Shown: positions 1 through 8,757, counted from the stretch's first letter. The stretch is 64,000 bases of DNA from Actinomycetospora straminea (GCF_028737255.1 NZ_JAQZAN010000012.1:1-64000), one strand, 5' to 3'. The notes: generated by a model not told the origin, from the sequence alone. A program made the numbers and translations.

Positions 1-60
1 GGGGGGTGGGGGGGGGGGGGGGTGGGGGGGGGTGGGGTGGTGGTGGGGGTGGTGGGTGTG
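1..60. repeat. G-rich simple-sequence tract
   Basis: The left edge is an almost pure G/T tract on the + strand (C/A on the coding strand). It encodes the His/Pro-rich segment of the DUF222 protein. Such tracts are prone to slippage and sequencing error, so the reading frame at the edge should be treated with care. Confidence 0.7.
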
Positions 61-1635
61 GTGGGTGGCGTGGGCGGGGTCGAGGTGCTCGTCGGGTGCG
101 CGGCCTGCGGTGTCGTCGGTGAGGTGGGGGAGGCGGCGGTGGAGTTCGGTGAGCAGGGGCGCCCAGGTGGGGTGGTCGGCGGGGTCGAGGGCAGCGAGCA
201 GCGTCGTCGGGACCTGGAGTTCGACGATGGCTGGTCCGTGTCGCCCCCGCCGCCGGTCGCGGCGGGGGCCGGGTGGTCGCCCGGCGGGTGAGCTCGGCTC
301 TCGTGGCGGCTGGTCGGGTGGGTGGGGTCGGTGGCGGGCGAGCAGGAGGTGCTGGAGGCGGCCGGTGTCGTCGGTGAGCACGATGCGCCATTCGCCGTGG
401 TGGTAGCGGGTGAGCAGGTTGCGGGCGGTGGGCGCGAGGGCGGTGCCCCAGCGGGGGATCTGGGCGGGGAGGTCGTCGAGGCCGAGGGCGGTGGTCAGCC
501 GTAGCCGGACCTCGACGGTGCCGTCGCGCACCACCGGACCCGACGGAGCCTGGTCGTCGGCTGCCGCGTGGGCTGCTTCCCCGCCCGGGTCGACGTCCTG
601 GTCGCGGTCGTCATCGGAGGCGTCTGCGCGCCCGTGCTGGTCGGGTCCATCGCCCGGCCCGCCGCTGCCCTCGCTGCCGGCACGTCCATCCGGGCCGCCG
701 CGGTCTCGGCCGCTGTCGTCGGCGCCGTCGCCGGGAGGACCGTCGCCGGGGCCGCTGTCGTCGGGGCTGTCCCGGTCGTCAGGGCCGCCGTTGGGCCCGT
801 TGTCGGGGCCGGGCGGCGGCTGGTCGCCGGCACCGTCGGGCTGGTCGGGCTCGTCGGGTGGGGTGAGGCGGGTGGTGAGCAGGTCGAGCAGGGTGTCGTC
901 GTCGAGGCCGGCGGCGGTGCCGTCGAGCAGGGTCAGGTAGACCTCGGCGCGCAGGGCCTCGATCCGGATCGGTACCCCGCGGCGGCGCAGCCGGGCGGCG
1001 AGGGCCTCCAGGCGGGCCATGCTGACCGCGGCGCGCTCGAGGGGCAGGTCGTGGCCCGCCAGGTTCGCCGTGCCGGTCGGGTTGCGCGAGGCCAGCACCC
1101 GGGCGCGTTTCTCCGCGGCCTGCTCGCGGCGCGCGGCCCAGTCCGGGTCGAGGGCGGCGGCGAGTTGCTGGATGCGTTCGATCAGCGCCCCGACCGGCAG
1201 CCGCGGTGCCTCGGGCAGCACCTCGGTGCACACGTGGTGGGCGTGGTCGTCGGCCAGGTCGCGGGTCCAGTCCGAGACCACCCGGGCCTTGGTGTCCTCC
1301 AGTTCCCCGCCGCGCATCGCGGCGTGGACCTCGGGCAGCCGGCACAGCAGGTCGTCGGCCAGGTCGAGCCAGCGGCAGGCCATCGCCCGCGACCAGCCCA
1401 GCGCGGCGGCTGCCTCGTCGCCGGAGAACTCGTCGAGCAGCGCCCGGCGACCTTTCCGGCCCTCCTCGGTGCGCCCGGCCTCGTGCAGCGCGGTCAGGAA
1501 GCGGGCAGTGGCCTGGTTGCGGGCCCGGAAGCAGTCGCGCGCGAAGTCCACCACCTGCGCGCTGGCCAGCTCGGCCGGGTCGACCGCGTCGAGGACGTCG
1601 ACCGGCCCGCCGGGGTCGAGGTCCGCGATGCCCAT
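1..1635 (-). CDS. DUF222 (13E12 repeat family) protein, C-terminus beyond window
   Basis: The reading frame is open from an ATG at 1635 to the left edge (545 codons, no stop), so the gene is partial. The first about 230 residues are helical and match the DUF222/13E12 family of actinobacteria. Next comes a long Gly/Pro/Asp-rich linker (about residues 240-350). A second conserved block follows, containing 'GEWRIVLTDDTGRLQHLLL' and then 'VPTTLLAAL'. The visible end is a His/Pro-rich tract. Family members usually end in an HNH nuclease domain, which would lie outside the window. The family is common and multicopy in Pseudonocardiaceae, and its cellular role is not established. Nuclease activity is therefore an inference from family, not something seen here. 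Confidence 0.85.
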   Translation of the reverse strand, partial: MGIADLDPGGPVDVLDAVDPAELASAQVVDFARDCFRARNQATARFLTALHEAGRTEEGRKGRRALLDEFSGDEAAAALGWSRAMACRWLDLADDLLCRLPEVHAAMRGGELEDTKARVVSDWTRDLADDHAHHVCTEVLPEAPRLPVGALIERIQQLAAALDPDWAARREQAAEKRARVLASRNPTGTANLAGHDLPLERAAVSMARLEALAARLRRRGVPIRIEALRAEVYLTLLDGTAAGLDDDTLLDLLTTRLTPPDEPDQPDGAGDQPPPGPDNGPNGGPDDRDSPDDSGPGDGPPGDGADDSGRDRGGPDGRAGSEGSGGPGDGPDQHGRADASDDDRDQDVDPGGEAAHAAADDQAPSGPVVRDGTVEVRLRLTTALGLDDLPAQIPRWGTALAPTARNLLTRYHHGEWRIVLTDDTGRLQHLLLARHRPHPPDQPPREPSSPAGRPPGPRRDRRRGRHGPAIVELQVPTTLLAALDPADHPTWAPLLTELHRRLPHLTDDTAGRAPDEHLDPAHATHHTHHPHHHPTPPHPPPPPPP

Positions 1636-1734
1636 GACCAGGACGCTAGACCCGACCCCCGACAGTCCCGGACGATCTTCGTGCTGGTCACCGGCCAGGT
1701 GCGACGCCGAGGACCCGGCCGCCGGGCCCTGCCA

Positions 1735-1921
1735 CCGCCGTCCAACGCACCCTCGACGGCGTGTCGCGCATCGAGGATGTGGCGATCCTGGCGTTCAACG
1801 CCAGCGAGGACGCACGGCTGGCACAGCCGCCCACCCCGACGGTCGCGAGCTCGAGGAGACCGCCGACGTCGCCGAGGCCCTCGTCGCCCGCTACGGCGAG
1901 GCGCCGCCCCCGGGGTCGTGA
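1735..1921 (+). pseudogene. possible frameshifted gene remnant
   Basis: Two + strand frames here each look protein-like over adjacent parts. The first reads 'TAVQRTLDGVSRIEDVAI' and on to 'NASEDARLAQ'. The second reads 'AAHPDGRELEETADVAEAL' and ends at a TGA at 1919-1921. Joining them needs one frameshift near 1828-1835. There is no start with a ribosome site, and the 3' end overlaps the trmO stop on the other strand. I do not recognise a family. It may be a decayed small gene or coincidence. Confidence 0.25.
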
Positions 1922-2334
1922 CAGCGCTCGCCGACGGGGCCGAGGACGGGCTTGATGTCGACGACCGGGGTGCCGTCGATGGCCTCGAGGTCCGACACCC
2001 GCAGCTCGGTGCCCTCGACCGCCAGCACGCGCACCTGGTGCAGGCCGAGCGGGTTCGGGCGGTCGGGGGAGCGGGTGGCGAAGATCCCGGTCTCGGGCGC
2101 CTGCGGGTCGTCGCGCGGGTGGACGCGCAGCACCGAGCGGTCGGCGCGGTCGAGCCACGTGATGAGCAGGACCTCCTGGCCCACGGCGAGGTCGCGCACG
2201 GCCGGGGCGAGGTCCGGCTCGAGGGTCACGACGGCCTCGGGGCCGCCCTCGTCGCCCTGGCACGGCGCCTGCGACCGGTCGGTCAGCGGCGAGGAGACGC
2301 GGCCGAGCACGCGCAGCACGGGTTCGTCGGACAC
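1891..2334 (-). CDS. trmO: TrmO family tRNA (t6A37) N6-methyltransferase
   Basis: A 147-residue protein of the TrmO/TsaA-like beta-barrel family, which uses S-adenosylmethionine to methylate N6-threonylcarbamoyladenosine at tRNA position 37. The family signature is clear in the C-terminal half: 'ATRSPDRPNPLGLHQVRV' followed by 'EAIDGTPVVDIKPVL'. I chose the GTG at 2334, which gives the N-terminus 'VSDEPVLRVLGRVSSPL', where the family begins. The longer ATG at 2523 would add about 63 low-complexity residues overlapping the divergent TetR gene. At 147 residues it resembles the single-domain forms. It is divergent from the TetR gene at 2381 with a 46-bp gap. Confidence 0.85.
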   Translation of the reverse strand: MSDEPVLRVLGRVSSPLTDRSQAPCQGDEGGPEAVVTLEPDLAPAVRDLAVGQEVLLITWLDRADRSVLRVHPRDDPQAPETGIFATRSPDRPNPLGLHQVRVLAVEGTELRVSDLEAIDGTPVVDIKPVLGPVGERCHDPGGGASP

Positions 2335-2380
2335 CCCTGCACCGTAGGCCCGGGACGCCCCCGATCCGTACCCTGCGATC

Positions 2381-2989
2381 GTGCCTCGCCTGACCTCCCC
2401 CCGCGCCGAGGCCACGGCCGCGACACGGTCCGGGCTGGTCGAGGCGGCGACGGCGCTGTTCGCCGAGCGCGGGTTCGCCGAGACCTCCATCGACGACGTC
2501 GCCGCGGTCGCCGGCATGACCAAGGGCGCGGTCTACCACCACTTCGCCGGCAAGGCGGCCCTGTTCGAGGCGGTGTTCTCGGCCCGCGAGGCCGAGGTCC
2601 ACGAGCGCCTGCGCACCGCCCTCGACGCCGCCCCGGACCACCTCGTCGGCGCCCGCGCCGCGCTCACCACGTTCCTCGAGGCCTGCAGCGAGCCGACCTA
2701 CGGGCGCATCGTCTTCCGCGACGGCCCCCTGGCGCTGGGCTGGGAGCGCTGGCGGGAGTGCGAGCTCGACTACGCCTACGCCTTCATCGCCCGGGTCCTC
2801 GACGGTCTCGCCCGCGAGGGCAACCTCGTCACCCCGCCCGGCGCGTCCTACCCGACGCTGGTGCTCGGGATGCTCTCCAGCGCCGGACAGCTGCTCGGCC
2901 AGGCGCCGCCGGAGCAGCACCCGGCGCTGCGCGCGGAGCTGCTCGGCTTCTTCGACCAGGTCCTCGCCGGGCTCACCGGCGGACGCTGA
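2381..2989 (+). CDS. TetR/AcrR family transcriptional regulator
   Basis: 202 residues with a classic TetR N-terminal helix-turn-helix at about residues 12-58, including 'FAETSIDDVAAVAGMTKGAV' and then 'YHHFAGKAALFEAVF'. The rest is an all-helical ligand and dimerisation domain ending 'FFDQVLAGLTGGR'. The GTG start at 2381 gives a normal N-terminus. It faces away from trmO, so the short 2335-2380 gap must hold its promoter and possibly its operator, though I saw no clear palindrome there. It converges on the ATPase gene at 3028-3453. Ligand and targets are unknown. Confidence 0.9.
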   Translation: MPRLTSPRAEATAATRSGLVEAATALFAERGFAETSIDDVAAVAGMTKGAVYHHFAGKAALFEAVFSAREAEVHERLRTALDAAPDHLVGARAALTTFLEACSEPTYGRIVFRDGPLALGWERWRECELDYAYAFIARVLDGLAREGNLVTPPGASYPTLVLGMLSSAGQLLGQAPPEQHPALRAELLGFFDQVLAGLTGGR

Positions 2990-3027
2990 GCCGACGACGC
3001 CGGACAGACCGACGACGCCGAGCAGGT

Positions 3028-3453
3028 CTACTCGGCGGCCGCCGCCGGCCCGCGCTGCTGACGCAGGGCGACCGTCGTGCCCCGCGACGTGTGCCGGACC
3101 GCCACGCTGTCCACGCTGCGCTGCATCAGCACGAACCCACGCCCGCGCGGGGCGTGCGAGCCCTGCGTGGCCGGCGCCGCGGCGTCGGACCACTGCCCGT
3201 TGTCGGTGACGCGGACGTTCACCGCGTCCGCCTCGCACCACAGGGTCAGCTCGATCGTGCCGTCGGTGCCGCCGGGATAGGCGTGCTCGACGGCGTTCTC
3301 GACGGCCTCCGACACCGCGATCAGCACCCGCTCGCGCGTGTCCTGGTCGATGTCGAGGCCGGCGAGCCAGTCCCGCGCCTCGTGTCGCATCCGTTGTGAC
3401 TCGTCGGCTCGCGCCGGGTGCACCGCCCGCGCGAACTCCACCGCATCCGTCAT
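3028..3453 (-). CDS. anti-sigma-factor-like ATP-binding protein (HATPase_c, RsbW type)
   Basis: A 141-residue single-domain GHKL ATPase. The N box 'SEAVENAVEHAYPGG' and the G1-like segment 'VRVTDNGQWSD' are visible, followed by 'RGRGFVLMQRSVDSV'. This is the RsbW/SpoIIAB-like kinase type that phosphorylates STAS anti-anti-sigma proteins or binds sigma factors. I chose ATG 3453 because GGGGAG lies just upstream; a GTG at 3510 would add 19 atypical residues. No sigma factor or STAS gene is adjacent, so it is an orphan. The STAS/SpoIIE pair at 55-57 kb could be a partner, but that is only inference. Confidence 0.85.
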   Translation of the reverse strand: MTDAVEFARAVHPARADESQRMRHEARDWLAGLDIDQDTRERVLIAVSEAVENAVEHAYPGGTDGTIELTLWCEADAVNVRVTDNGQWSDAAAPATQGSHAPRGRGFVLMQRSVDSVAVRHTSRGTTVALRQQRGPAAAAE

Positions 3454-3698
3454 GACTCCCCGCCCCCCGATCTCGACCCTTTCCCGGACCCTCGGCGACC
3501 GCACGGTCACCTCGTGTCACCGGGCCTGGCTGCCCACCGTGGCGTCCCTCGCACCGCGAGGTCGACCGCCGACATCGCGAGCGGTTCGTTCCGCACGATC
3601 GACGGGTGAACGGTGGGGGACACCCCTCGATGAGGGCCAACGACCGGGTGAACGCGGTGCTCCGCGTCCGGGGATCGGATCTTCCCCCGGACGGCGGG

Positions 3699-4922
3699 TC
3701 ACCGCAGGAGGGCGTCCGAGATGATCTTTCTCTGGATCTCCGAGGTGCCCTCGAAGATCGTCGTCAGGCGGGCGTCGCGCCAGTAGCGCTCCACGGAGTG
3801 CTCCGTCGTGTAGCCGTTGCCGCCGAAGATCTGCAGCGCGTCGCTGGTGACCCGCTCCGCCGTCTCCGAGGCGAAGAGCTTGGCCGACGACGCCGCGACG
3901 TCCCCGCCGGGCGCGCCCTCGTCGAGCAGCCACGCCGCGTGCCACCACAGCGCGCGGGCGGCGTCGACGGCCGCGGCCATGTCGGCGAGCTTGTGGCGCA
4001 GGGCCTGCTGGTCGGCGATGGGGTGGCCGAACTGCTCGCGGCGCCGGCTGTACGCCACCGCGTCCTCCAGCGCCCCGCGCGCGAGCCCCACCGCCCGCGC
4101 CGCTGTCTGCACCCGGGCCGTGCCGAGCCAGCGCAGGCTGTCCTTGAAGCCCTGGCCCTCCTCCTGCCCCGTGTCCTGCAGCGCGTCGGCGGGCAGGCGC
4201 AGGCCGTCGAACTCCAGCTGCCAGGTGGTCAGGCCGAAGTAGCCGATCTTGTCGATGGGCGTGCCGGTGACGCCGTCGGGGAAGCGCCCGCGCTCCTTCC
4301 CGACGAGGAACAGCTCGAGGCCGTCCGAGCGGCTCTCGCCCTCGCGCGGCGGGCGGGTGCGGGCGAGGAGGTGCAGGAAGTCGGCCGAGAGCGCGTGCCC
4401 GACCCAGCGCTTGGTCCCGTCCACGACCCACGCGGAGCCGTCCCGTCGCGCGGTGCACTCCACCCCGGCCAGGTCGGAGCCCGCGTGCGGCTCGGAGAAC
4501 GCGATCGCCCCCACCCAGCGGCCCGCAGCGCTCGCCCGCAGCAGCTCCGCGCGGCGGTCCGGGTCGGGCGAGGCGCAGCCCGTGCCGTTGCCGCGGGCGA
4601 TGATGCTGCCGACGCTCATCCAGGCGCGGGCGAGCTCCTCGGAGACCAGGCAGTACTCGACCACCCCGAGTCCCAGCCCGCCGTGCTCGGCGTCGACGAG
4701 GATCCCGAAGTGCCCGAGCTCGGCCATGCGCGCGAGCAGCGACGGCGGGATGTCCTCGCGGCGCGGGTCGAGCTCGTCGGCGACGGGCAGGACCTCCTCC
4801 ATCGCGAACGCCCGTGTGGTCGCCTGCAGCTCGCGGCGGGCGGGGGTCAGGAGGGCGGCGTCGGCCGGGGCCGCGGTGTGCACCTCGTCGAGGCCGCGCC
4901 GCGGCCAGCTCGACCGGCTCAC
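3699..4922 (-). CDS. acyl-CoA dehydrogenase family protein
   Basis: 407 residues with the full acyl-CoA dehydrogenase fold: helical N-terminus, middle beta domain with 'IAFSEPHAGSDLAGVE', and C-terminal helical domain. The catalytic glutamate is visible in 'FEGTSEIQ' (Glu391), and 'QIFGGNGYTTEHSVERYWRD' is the usual FAD/tetramer segment. It should oxidise an acyl-CoA at C2-C3 using FAD. The substrate cannot be read from the sequence. The GTG start at 4922 overlaps the stop of the upstream SDR gene by 4 bp (GTGA), so the two are translationally coupled. The 245 bp on its 3' side, up to the ATPase start, hold no gene I can support. Confidence 0.92.
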   Translation of the reverse strand: MSRSSWPRRGLDEVHTAAPADAALLTPARRELQATTRAFAMEEVLPVADELDPRREDIPPSLLARMAELGHFGILVDAEHGGLGLGVVEYCLVSEELARAWMSVGSIIARGNGTGCASPDPDRRAELLRASAAGRWVGAIAFSEPHAGSDLAGVECTARRDGSAWVVDGTKRWVGHALSADFLHLLARTRPPREGESRSDGLELFLVGKERGRFPDGVTGTPIDKIGYFGLTTWQLEFDGLRLPADALQDTGQEEGQGFKDSLRWLGTARVQTAARAVGLARGALEDAVAYSRRREQFGHPIADQQALRHKLADMAAAVDAARALWWHAAWLLDEGAPGGDVAASSAKLFASETAERVTSDALQIFGGNGYTTEHSVERYWRDARLTTIFEGTSEIQRKIISDALLR

Positions 4923-5893
4923 CGGGCCGACCCGGCGGTCGCGTCCACGCACAGCGTCCACAGGGCCGCCCGCGCCTGCGGGGTCTCGGCGCCGCGGGGC
5001 AGGTAGTGGGTGGGGCGCGGGGCCCGGTCGTGCCAGAACACGCCGGTGCTGTGGCCGGGCTCGGGCGCGGCCTGCAGCCACACGGCGGTGTCGGCGCCCT
5101 GCTCGTCGGTGCGCAGCAGGGGTGCCGTGACGCGGTGGAAGCCGGGCATCGAGCTGGCGACGCCGGGGGTGTCGGCCCAGCCCGGGTGCATGCTGTGGAC
5201 GACGACGCCGTCGCCCGCGAGGTCGTCGGCGAGCAACTCGGCGAGCACCACCTGCATCCGCTTGGTGCGCGCGTAGGCCGCGCCGCCCGAGTAGGTGCCG
5301 GTGCGGAACTCGGGGTCGTCGGTGGGCAGCGACGCGGTGTACATCCCGCCGGAGGAGACGAACACGACGCGCGCGGGCGCGGTCGGGCTCGCCCCGGCCC
5401 GCAGCGCCGGGCGCAGCTCGCGGGTCAGGAGGAACGGGCCCAGCACGTGCGTCGCCAGCGCGAGCTCGTGGCCCTCGGCGGTCTCGGTGCGCTCCGCGGG
5501 CATGACGCCGGCGTTGTGCACCAGCCCGTGCACCGCCGCCTCCCGGTCGCGGACCTCGGCGGCGTAGCGGCGGACGTCGGCGAGCGAGGACACGTCGCAC
5601 GCGGCGACCTCGACCGCCGCCCCCGGGTGCTCCGCGCGCAGGTCCGCGGCGGTGCGCTCGCCGCGCGCCCGGTCGCGGACGACCATCTCGACCCGCGCGC
5701 CCAGCCCCACGAGCCCGCGCGCGGTGGCGGCCCCGAGGCCGCCGGCCGCGCCGGTCACGAGGATCGTCCGTCCGCTGAGGCACCCGGACGGCAGCGTGCG
5801 CCAGCCCGCACGCCGCGCGGCGTACCCCAGACGGGAGTAGCCGGGCACGACCAGGCGGTCCAGCGCGGCGTCGACGAGGCGGGGGAGCTGCAC
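4919..5893 (-). CDS. short-chain dehydrogenase/reductase (SDR), classical type
   Basis: 324 residues with a Rossmann fold. The NAD(P) motif 'TGAAGGLG' is at residues 47-54, 'HNAG' at 126-129, the catalytic serine in 'VFVSSGGMY' near 180-181, and 'YARTK' at 207-211 (Tyr207/Lys211). It resembles DHRS/retinol-dehydrogenase-like SDRs, with a 40-residue N-terminal extension. ATG 5893 is the only sensible start. It is cotranscribed with the acyl-CoA dehydrogenase (4-bp overlap), which suggests a shared lipid or alcohol oxidation role. The substrate is unknown. Confidence 0.9.
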   Translation of the reverse strand: MQLPRLVDAALDRLVVPGYSRLGYAARRAGWRTLPSGCLSGRTILVTGAAGGLGAATARGLVGLGARVEMVVRDRARGERTAADLRAEHPGAAVEVAACDVSSLADVRRYAAEVRDREAAVHGLVHNAGVMPAERTETAEGHELALATHVLGPFLLTRELRPALRAGASPTAPARVVFVSSGGMYTASLPTDDPEFRTGTYSGGAAYARTKRMQVVLAELLADDLAGDGVVVHSMHPGWADTPGVASSMPGFHRVTAPLLRTDEQGADTAVWLQAAPEPGHSTGVFWHDRAPRPTHYLPRGAETPQARAALWTLCVDATAGSAR

Positions 5894-5949
5894 GGGGGCA
5901 GGCTAACGAGACCCGGGTCGCGGGGCGCCGGGGACGCACCGGAGGAAGA

Positions 5950-7530
5950 TCACGGCGGGCACACCGTCCCCTGCTGGGGCAGCACGCCGTCGCGCAGGTA
6001 GCCGCCGACGGCGGTGCGGACGCACGGCGTGGCGGGGTAGGCGCCGTGGCCCGCGCCGAGCCAGGTGACGAGGCCGGCCGACCCCAGCTGGGTCGCGACG
6101 CGCTCGCTGCCCGCGAGCGGGGAGAGCGGGTCGCCGCGCGTGCCGATCACCAACGACGGCGGGCCGGCGGCGCTGCTCGGCTCGGGGACGTCGACGGGCA
6201 CCGGCCAGGAGCTGCACAGGAGCGCGTCGTGCGCGAAGTACGCCCCGAACAGCGGCTCGGCGGCCCGGGCGCGGGCGGCGTCGCCGGCGACCTGGTCGAG
6301 CGTGGGCCGCTCCACGGTGTCGTTGCAGGTCAGCAGCACCGAGGCGTCGAAGCCGCCGCCGTCGGCCTCGGCGGGCGCGAGCAGGTCGAGGACGCCGCTC
6401 GGGTCGCCCTGGCCGGCGGCCGCGATCGCCGTCGCGAGCTCGGGCCACTGCGTCGGCTCGGCGAGGCCGGTGACGAGCGCGCGGGTGGCGGTGCCGTCGG
6501 TGACCTGCCGGCCGCCCGGCGCGGCCAGGGGCGCCGCGCGCAGGTTGGTGAGGATCCCGGTGACGGTGCTCGCCGGGTCCGGGCCCAGCGGGCAGTCGGG
6601 GCGCGCCGTGCAGTCGGCGGCGAACACGGCCAGCGCCTCGCGGGCCGCCGCCGCGCGCTCGCGGGCGCGCTGGGAGAAGGAGGTCGTGGGGTCGGCGACC
6701 CCGTCGAGCACCGTGCGCCCCACCGACGACGGGTGCCGGCGCGCCCAGGCCGCGAGCACGCCCGCGCCCTCGCCGACGCCCACCACGTGCATCCGCTCCA
6801 CACCGAGGGTCGCGCGGACCTCCTCGAGGTCCTCGGCCTCGACACCGGTGCGGAAGTCGGTGAGCGCGGTCTCGAGCACCTGGGTGCAGGTGCTCGCCGC
6901 GGACGCCGCCGCGTCGCGCAGGGGGCCGAGGGCGGCGGGGTCGGCGGCGAGCGGGTCGGCGTCGACGAGCGCCTCGCGCACGGTCGGCGTGATGCAGTCG
7001 ACCGGCTCCGAGTTGCCCGTGCCGCGCAGGTCGACGCCGTAGAGCGCGGTGCCCGCGAGCACGGGCTCGGGCGCGGTCGCGGCGAGGCGCACGGCCCGGT
7101 CGCTGCCCGAGGGCCCGCCGGCCTCGCCGACCACGACGATCGGGACCGGCCCGCCGGGCGGGACGGGCCCGACCGTCACCTGCAGGACGCCGATCTCCGC
7201 CCGCGACGAGCCGCCCCCGCCGACGGGCACGCTCTGGCAGCCGAAGCGGAGGTCGCGGCCGCCCAGGTCGGCGGGCGCGAGCGTGCCGCGGATCTCCGCG
7301 GTGCAGTCGGAGAAGCCGGCGGGCGCGGCGGGCGTGGGCAGCAGGGGCGGGAGCAGCGACGGCGCCGGACTCGGCACGCCGGTCTCGGGCGCCGGCTCCG
7401 GGACGGCCGGCTCGTCGACCAGCGTCGCGACCGGCGGCCGCTGGGAGGGCCCGATCGCGCAGGCCCCGAGACCCAGGACCAGGACGACGCCGAGCACGAG
7501 CACGGCCGCCCTGCTGACGGGTCGCGGCAC
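5950..7530 (-). CDS. secreted lipoprotein, TAP-like alpha/beta-hydrolase fold, nucleophile apparently lost
   Basis: 526 residues. The N-terminus is a lipoprotein signal: a short basic start, a hydrophobic stretch and lipobox 'LGAC' with Cys24, followed by a Pro-rich linker to about residue 70. The body resembles the tripeptidyl-aminopeptidase (SCO7095-like) alpha/beta-hydrolases, with 'YGVDLRGTGNSEPVDC', an acid segment 'IGTRGDPLSP' and a histidine segment 'GAGHGAYPATPCV'. The nucleophile elbow reads G-V-G-E-G (251-255), with Gly253 where the family has Ser. It may therefore be catalytically dead or use another residue. GTG 7530 has a strong GAGGAGAGG ribosome site; the upstream ATG at 7767 would overlap ligC. 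Confidence 0.8.
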   Translation of the reverse strand: MPRPVSRAAVLVLGVVLVLGLGACAIGPSQRPPVATLVDEPAVPEPAPETGVPSPAPSLLPPLLPTPAAPAGFSDCTAEIRGTLAPADLGGRDLRFGCQSVPVGGGGSSRAEIGVLQVTVGPVPPGGPVPIVVVGEAGGPSGSDRAVRLAATAPEPVLAGTALYGVDLRGTGNSEPVDCITPTVREALVDADPLAADPAALGPLRDAAASAASTCTQVLETALTDFRTGVEAEDLEEVRATLGVERMHVVGVGEGAGVLAAWARRHPSSVGRTVLDGVADPTTSFSQRARERAAAAREALAVFAADCTARPDCPLGPDPASTVTGILTNLRAAPLAAPGGRQVTDGTATRALVTGLAEPTQWPELATAIAAAGQGDPSGVLDLLAPAEADGGGFDASVLLTCNDTVERPTLDQVAGDAARARAAEPLFGAYFAHDALLCSSWPVPVDVPEPSSAAGPPSLVIGTRGDPLSPLAGSERVATQLGSAGLVTWLGAGHGAYPATPCVRTAVGGYLRDGVLPQQGTVCPP

Positions 7531-7618
7531 GCAGCACCTCTCCTCGCGCGGGTGGTTCTCCCCGGGGAGTCTGACGGGCACGGGTGGCGTCGGCGTGAGG
7601 GGGCGGAACAATGCTGCC

Positions 7619-8689
7619 GTGGACCTGCCCGTCATGCCGCCCGTCGCCCCCATGCTGGCCAAGGCCGTCGCGGAGATCCCCGCGGGCCAGCGGTACGAAC
7701 CCAAGTGGGACGGCTTCCGGTCGGTCGTCTTCCGCGACGGCGACGAGGTCGAGATCGGCAGCCGCAACGAGAAGCCGATGACCCGCTACTTCCCGGAGCT
7801 CGTCGAGGCCGTCCGGTCCGCGCTGCCGCCGCGCTGCGTCATCGACGGCGAGATCGTCGTGGTCGACGCCGAGGGGACGGGCCTGGACTTCGAGGCGCTG
7901 CTGCAGCGGGTGCACCCGGCGGCCTCGCGGGTGAAGAAGCTGTCGGAGGAGACCCCGGCGCACTTCGTCGCGTTCGACCTGCTGGCCCTCGGCGACGACG
8001 ACCTCACCGGCCGCCCCTTCACCGAGCGCCGCGAGCGCCTGGCCGAGGTCGTCGGCGGCCTCGAGCGCCCCGACCTGCACCTCACCCCGATGACCGAGGA
8101 CGTCGACACCGCCCGCGACTGGTTCGACCGCTTCGAGGGCGCGGGGCTCGACGGGCTGATCGCGAAGAAGGCGGACCTGACCTACCAGCCCGACAAGCGG
8201 GTCATGAGCAAGATCAAGCACGAGCGCACCGCCGACTGCGTCGTCGCCGGCTACCGGGTGCACAAGTCGGGGCCGGACGCGGTGGGCTCGCTCCTGCTGG
8301 GGCTGCACACCGAGGACGGGTCGCTGCAGAGCGTCGGCGTGATCGGCGCCTTCCCCATGAAGAAGCGCCAGGAGCTCTTCGCCGAGCTGCAGCCGCTGGT
8401 GACCTCGTTCGAGGGCCACCCGTGGGCGTGGGCGGCCCAGGAGGAGGGGACGCGCACGCCCCGCGAGGCCGAGCACAGCCGGTGGAACGCCCAGAAGGAC
8501 CTGTCGTTCGTCCCGCTGCGCCCGGAGCGCGTGGTGGAGGTCAAGTACGACCACATGGAGGGCGTGCGCTTCCGGCACACCGCGCAGTTCAAGCGGTGGC
8601 GCCCGGACCGCGACCCGGCGTCGTGCACGTTCTCCCAGCTCGACCGGCCGGTGCGGTTCGACCTCGCCGAGGTGCTGACGGCTCGTTGA
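7619..8689 (+). CDS. ligC: ATP-dependent DNA ligase, LigC type
   Basis: 356 residues, the size of single-chain LigC ligases. The adenylation domain has nucleophile motif I 'KWDG' at 29-32 (Lys29), then 'VIDGEIVVVD', 'FVAFDLLAL' and 'DGLIAKK'. The OB-fold domain follows, with 'VVEVKYDHMEGVRFRHTAQF' and 'KRWRPDRDP' near the end. It seals nicks using ATP. In actinobacteria LigC proteins are linked to short-patch excision repair rather than replication. The GTG at 7619 starts the conserved 'VDLPVMPPVAPMLAK'; ATG 7634 is an alternative. No primase or phosphoesterase partner is adjacent. It converges on the AmaP gene across a hairpin. Confidence 0.92.
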   Translation: MDLPVMPPVAPMLAKAVAEIPAGQRYEPKWDGFRSVVFRDGDEVEIGSRNEKPMTRYFPELVEAVRSALPPRCVIDGEIVVVDAEGTGLDFEALLQRVHPAASRVKKLSEETPAHFVAFDLLALGDDDLTGRPFTERRERLAEVVGGLERPDLHLTPMTEDVDTARDWFDRFEGAGLDGLIAKKADLTYQPDKRVMSKIKHERTADCVVAGYRVHKSGPDAVGSLLLGLHTEDGSLQSVGVIGAFPMKKRQELFAELQPLVTSFEGHPWAWAAQEEGTRTPREAEHSRWNAQKDLSFVPLRPERVVEVKYDHMEGVRFRHTAQFKRWRPDRDPASCTFSQLDRPVRFDLAEVLTAR

Positions 8690-8734
8690 TCCGCCGAAGC
8701 GGGTCGACCGTCAGCGCTCCTTCGTCGCGCTCTC

Positions 8735-8757
8735 GGCCGCCGCCGGCGGTGGCGGCC
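8735..8757. terminator. GC-rich hairpin between convergent ligC and amaP
   Basis: A 23-nt inverted repeat of ten pairs (one G-T) with a 3-nt loop lies in the 77-bp gap between two converging genes. There is no clear U-tract on either strand, which is common for actinobacterial terminators. A bidirectional terminator role is inferred from position. Confidence 0.5.

Noticed and set aside
568-3399. A 943-codon open + frame
   Set aside because: It runs antisense to or through four better-supported genes, has an Arg/Gly/Ala-biased low-complexity translation and no domain. It is a high-GC shadow, as are the long frames at 6046-8763, 14684-18298, 15372-18347, 23800-28050 and 40980-44345.
4919-5939. 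The acyl-CoA dehydrogenase starting at 5939 as one 746-residue protein
   Set aside because: The extra N-terminal 339 residues are the wrong-frame reading of the SDR gene; the GTG at 4922 starts the conserved domain.
7049-7618. N-terminal extension of the DNA ligase
   Set aside because: The 190 codons before 7619 overlap the lipoprotein gene on the other strand and have no ligase-associated domain.
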